Of a DNA stretch of 6,977 nucleotides, positions 5,539-6,977 are shown one piece after another. Each line of letters starts with the position of its first letter. Position 1 is the first letter of the stretch. This DNA is from Acidobacteriota bacterium (GTDB lineage Bacteria; Acidobacteriota; Terriglobia; Terriglobales; Acidobacteriaceae), in the NCBI GenBank assembly GCA_003225515.1, contig QIAK01000127.1, forward strand, positions 1,121-8,097, given 5' to 3'. Under the pieces are notes generated by a model. The model was not told the origin of the DNA. It saw nothing but the letters and a program-made list of their open reading frames with translations, and searched no databases. The position numbers were made by a program, and so were the translations under genes.

Positions 5539-6977
5539 GAATGGCTGACCTATGCTGAAAAATAAATTGAAATGCCGCAGGCGCTGGGTCTCAAAAGTCA
5601 GCGGCTGTCCGGTAACCGAATCAAACGTAAGCGCCTGGAAATAGCGGGTCGGATTCAAATTGTATCCGAAGTCAAAGCGCAAAGGCCCAATGGGAGTCTT
5701 GTAACGCAACCCCATACCGACCGCATGGGAAGTGTAATCATAGCCGGAGTTATTGAAATCAGTGAAGCACTGGGGGTTCGTTGTACCTCCGGTAAGCAGA
5801 CACTGCGCTGGATCAGGCTGGTGCCAGCGCAGCAGGCCCTTCAGCATGTCATGCGGCGCCGTGAAAACGTTTCCCATATCGTGAAAGACGGCAAAACCGA
5901 ACCCCTCGCCAAGATAGGGCAGCGAAACAGGAGGCAGCCGCAGTTCGAGATTATTCACAAACAATGCCGTGCCGCCCACCGGAAAGCCAGATGTCGGATC
6001 GCGAGGTCCCGCCTGATTTAACCCGAATCCGCGATGGGAGTTGCCGCCCCCGGCGAAGAATTGCTCGGGTAACGGTATCAAGGTAATTCCATTGCATATC
6101 GATTCGTTCGTGTGCAAATCGATGGGACAAGCTCCCGGCGGCCTGATTGTGGTTCCCTGAAACGGCTGCTGCACACCAATACTTGTCGAGCGCGCAAATA
6201 CCCAGCGACGCGCTGCCGCGCCTTTTCTGCCAATGGGGTAATACGTGGAATTCTGGGCCAGCATGCGACCGAAATTGGCTTCTGAACCGAGATAGCTGGA
6301 AGAAGCAAAAGCGTCGAGAGTGAAATAGGTTCCTTTCGTGCTTTCCAGTGGATTGTCTCGCTTATCGTGGATGAAGGTGAAACCTGGACCGCCTACGCGC
6401 GCCGGAAGAGAGAGAATCGCGATTTCACCGGCGGAGAAGCCCTGCGCGAAGTGGTACGCCTTGACCAGACGAAAATCCATTCGATAGGTCAGCGAATCGG
6501 GTCCGGGGCGCGTACCCGGCTCGGTCCCGGAATTCCCGAATTGCTGGCGAAGATCGATCTTCCCCTCCAGGCGCTCGGAAGTGAATGTGGATACGTCAAG
6601 ACTGTTGTCGTAGAAAACGGTGTACGTCAACTTGAATTTGTCGTTGTCGAACAGCTTTGGAATGGCGTAACTGACCAACCCACGCTGCTGCAGGCGGCCT
6701 ACGTGCGATTGGAAGGTCAGAGTCTGGTTGCGCCCGCCGAAGTTCAGCCGGGTCACGTCGAATTCCACTCGCGGGCTCACGCCAGTCGTACCCTGGGGCG
6801 CGGTCGTTCCGGCCGGCTGTCCAGTCTGGAACTCCAATCCAAGTCCGTACGTGAAGGTGTAGCGCGCGGCCTCTTGTAATTGCACCAGAACATTTTTCTG
6901 CGGATCAGTTCCTTCAGGGTTTTGTACGGCCGTATCCACCTGGCTGAAAATGCCCAGATCATAAAGGCGCGTCTGGG
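5536..6977 (-). CDS. Omp85-family outer-membrane assembly protein (TamA/BamA-like), 5' end cut off by the window
   Basis: Outer-membrane beta-barrel protein that would insert or assemble other outer-membrane or surface proteins. About 479 residues are visible. The frame stays open to the right edge: 12 in-frame residues (QTRLYDLGIFSQ) precede the GTG at 6939, and they read like the end of a last POTRA domain running into the barrel. That GTG is therefore internal and the true start lies outside. Numbered from the first visible residue, the Omp85 hallmarks are: a barrel strand with DKRDNPLESTKG near 204-215; the loop-6 motif FFAGGG-x-SHRGF at about 306-317, with the usual VRGF or VRGY read as HRGF; FHDMGNVF at 364-371; the late-strand pattern TPIGPLRFDFGYNLNP near 427-442; and a C-terminal Phe (SIGQPF), as in the outer-membrane sorting signal. 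Two Cys pairs fall in predicted outer loops (283/294 and 392/403). It is first in the visible gene block and its stop overlaps the next start. Proximity to tamB favours a TamA role, but without the POTRA region BamA cannot be excluded. Confidence 0.93.
   Translation of the reverse strand, partial: QTRLYDLGIFSQVDTAVQNPEGTDPQKNVLVQLQEAARYTFTYGLGLEFQTGQPAGTTAPQGTTGVSPRVEFDVTRLNFGGRNQTLTFQSHVGRLQQRGLVSYAIPKLFDNDKFKLTYTVFYDNSLDVSTFTSERLEGKIDLRQQFGNSGTEPGTRPGPDSLTYRMDFRLVKAYHFAQGFSAGEIAILSLPARVGGPGFTFIHDKRDNPLESTKGTYFTLDAFASSSYLGSEANFGRMLAQNSTYYPIGRKGAAARRWVFARSTSIGVQQPFQGTTIRPPGACPIDLHTNESICNGITLIPLPEQFFAGGGNSHRGFGLNQAGPRDPTSGFPVGGTALFVNNLELRLPPVSLPYLGEGFGFAVFHDMGNVFTAPHDMLKGLLRWHQPDPAQCLLTGGTTNPQCFTDFNNSGYDYTSHAVGMGLRYKTPIGPLRFDFGYNLNPTRYFQALTFDSVTGQPLTFETQRLRHFNLFFSIGQPF

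Noticed and set aside
5012..5548. 178-residue plus-strand open frame opposite the SurA-like gene
   Set aside because: It is antisense to a gene with a clear signal peptide and family motifs. Its own translation is His/Arg/Gln-rich without any domain I recognise.
6367..6879. 170-residue plus-strand open frame opposite the Omp85 gene
   Set aside because: Antisense to the barrel region with no recognisable motif; treated as a shadow, like the 149-residue frame at 5572-6021.
6939..6939. GTG at 6939 as the start of the Omp85 gene
   Set aside because: The frame continues to the window edge with residues typical of the POTRA-to-barrel join, and no signal peptide or POTRA domain follows this GTG. 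The gene is cut by the window.
1..6977. Mobile elements, CRISPR, tRNA or rRNA genes
   Set aside because: Nearly all of the window is accounted for by four intact or edge-cut protein genes. I saw no transposase, spaced direct repeats, or RNA-gene signatures.

Overview
The window holds one tightly packed minus-strand gene block. In transcription order, right to left, it contains: an Omp85-family outer-membrane assembly protein (TamA/BamA-like, cut off by the right edge), a short SurA-like periplasmic chaperone without a parvulin domain, a large TamB (DUF490/AsmA-like) protein, and protein-L-isoaspartate O-methyltransferase (Pcm). The long plus-strand open frames all lie opposite these genes. 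They resemble nothing I recognise and I treat them as shadows.

Organism: the two outer-membrane biogenesis proteins require a diderm (Gram-negative-type) bacterium. Moderately high GC, the Omp85-SurA-like-TamB order, and the sequence style of the Omp85 RGF loop suggest Acidobacteriota or a relative. That placement rests on memory of similar loci and is only a moderate-confidence inference. Nothing points to a phage, plasmid, insertion sequence or CRISPR.

Layout: 6977-5536 is the C-terminal barrel part of the Omp85 protein. Its TGA shares one base with the ATG of the SurA-like gene (5536-4829). The TGA of that gene overlaps the GTG start of tamB (4832-765) by four bases. A 34-base gap follows, holding a perfect 15-base inverted repeat and a good ribosome binding site, and then pcm (730-77). 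Positions 1-76 contain no gene I can support.

How the genes fit together: the Omp85 barrel sits in the outer membrane. TamB is anchored in the inner membrane and would span the periplasm to reach it. The SurA-like protein would be a secreted chaperone made from the same transcript. The stop-start overlaps suggest translational coupling, so the three could form one envelope-assembly module. Pcm is a cytosolic repair enzyme that is probably co-transcribed but has its own ribosome binding site, so it may be a passenger in the operon. I see no novel defence or mobile system. The points worth a second look are the dedicated chaperone in a TAM-like module, two equally spaced cysteine pairs in the Omp85 outer loops, the hairpin before pcm, and the repeat architecture of TamB.
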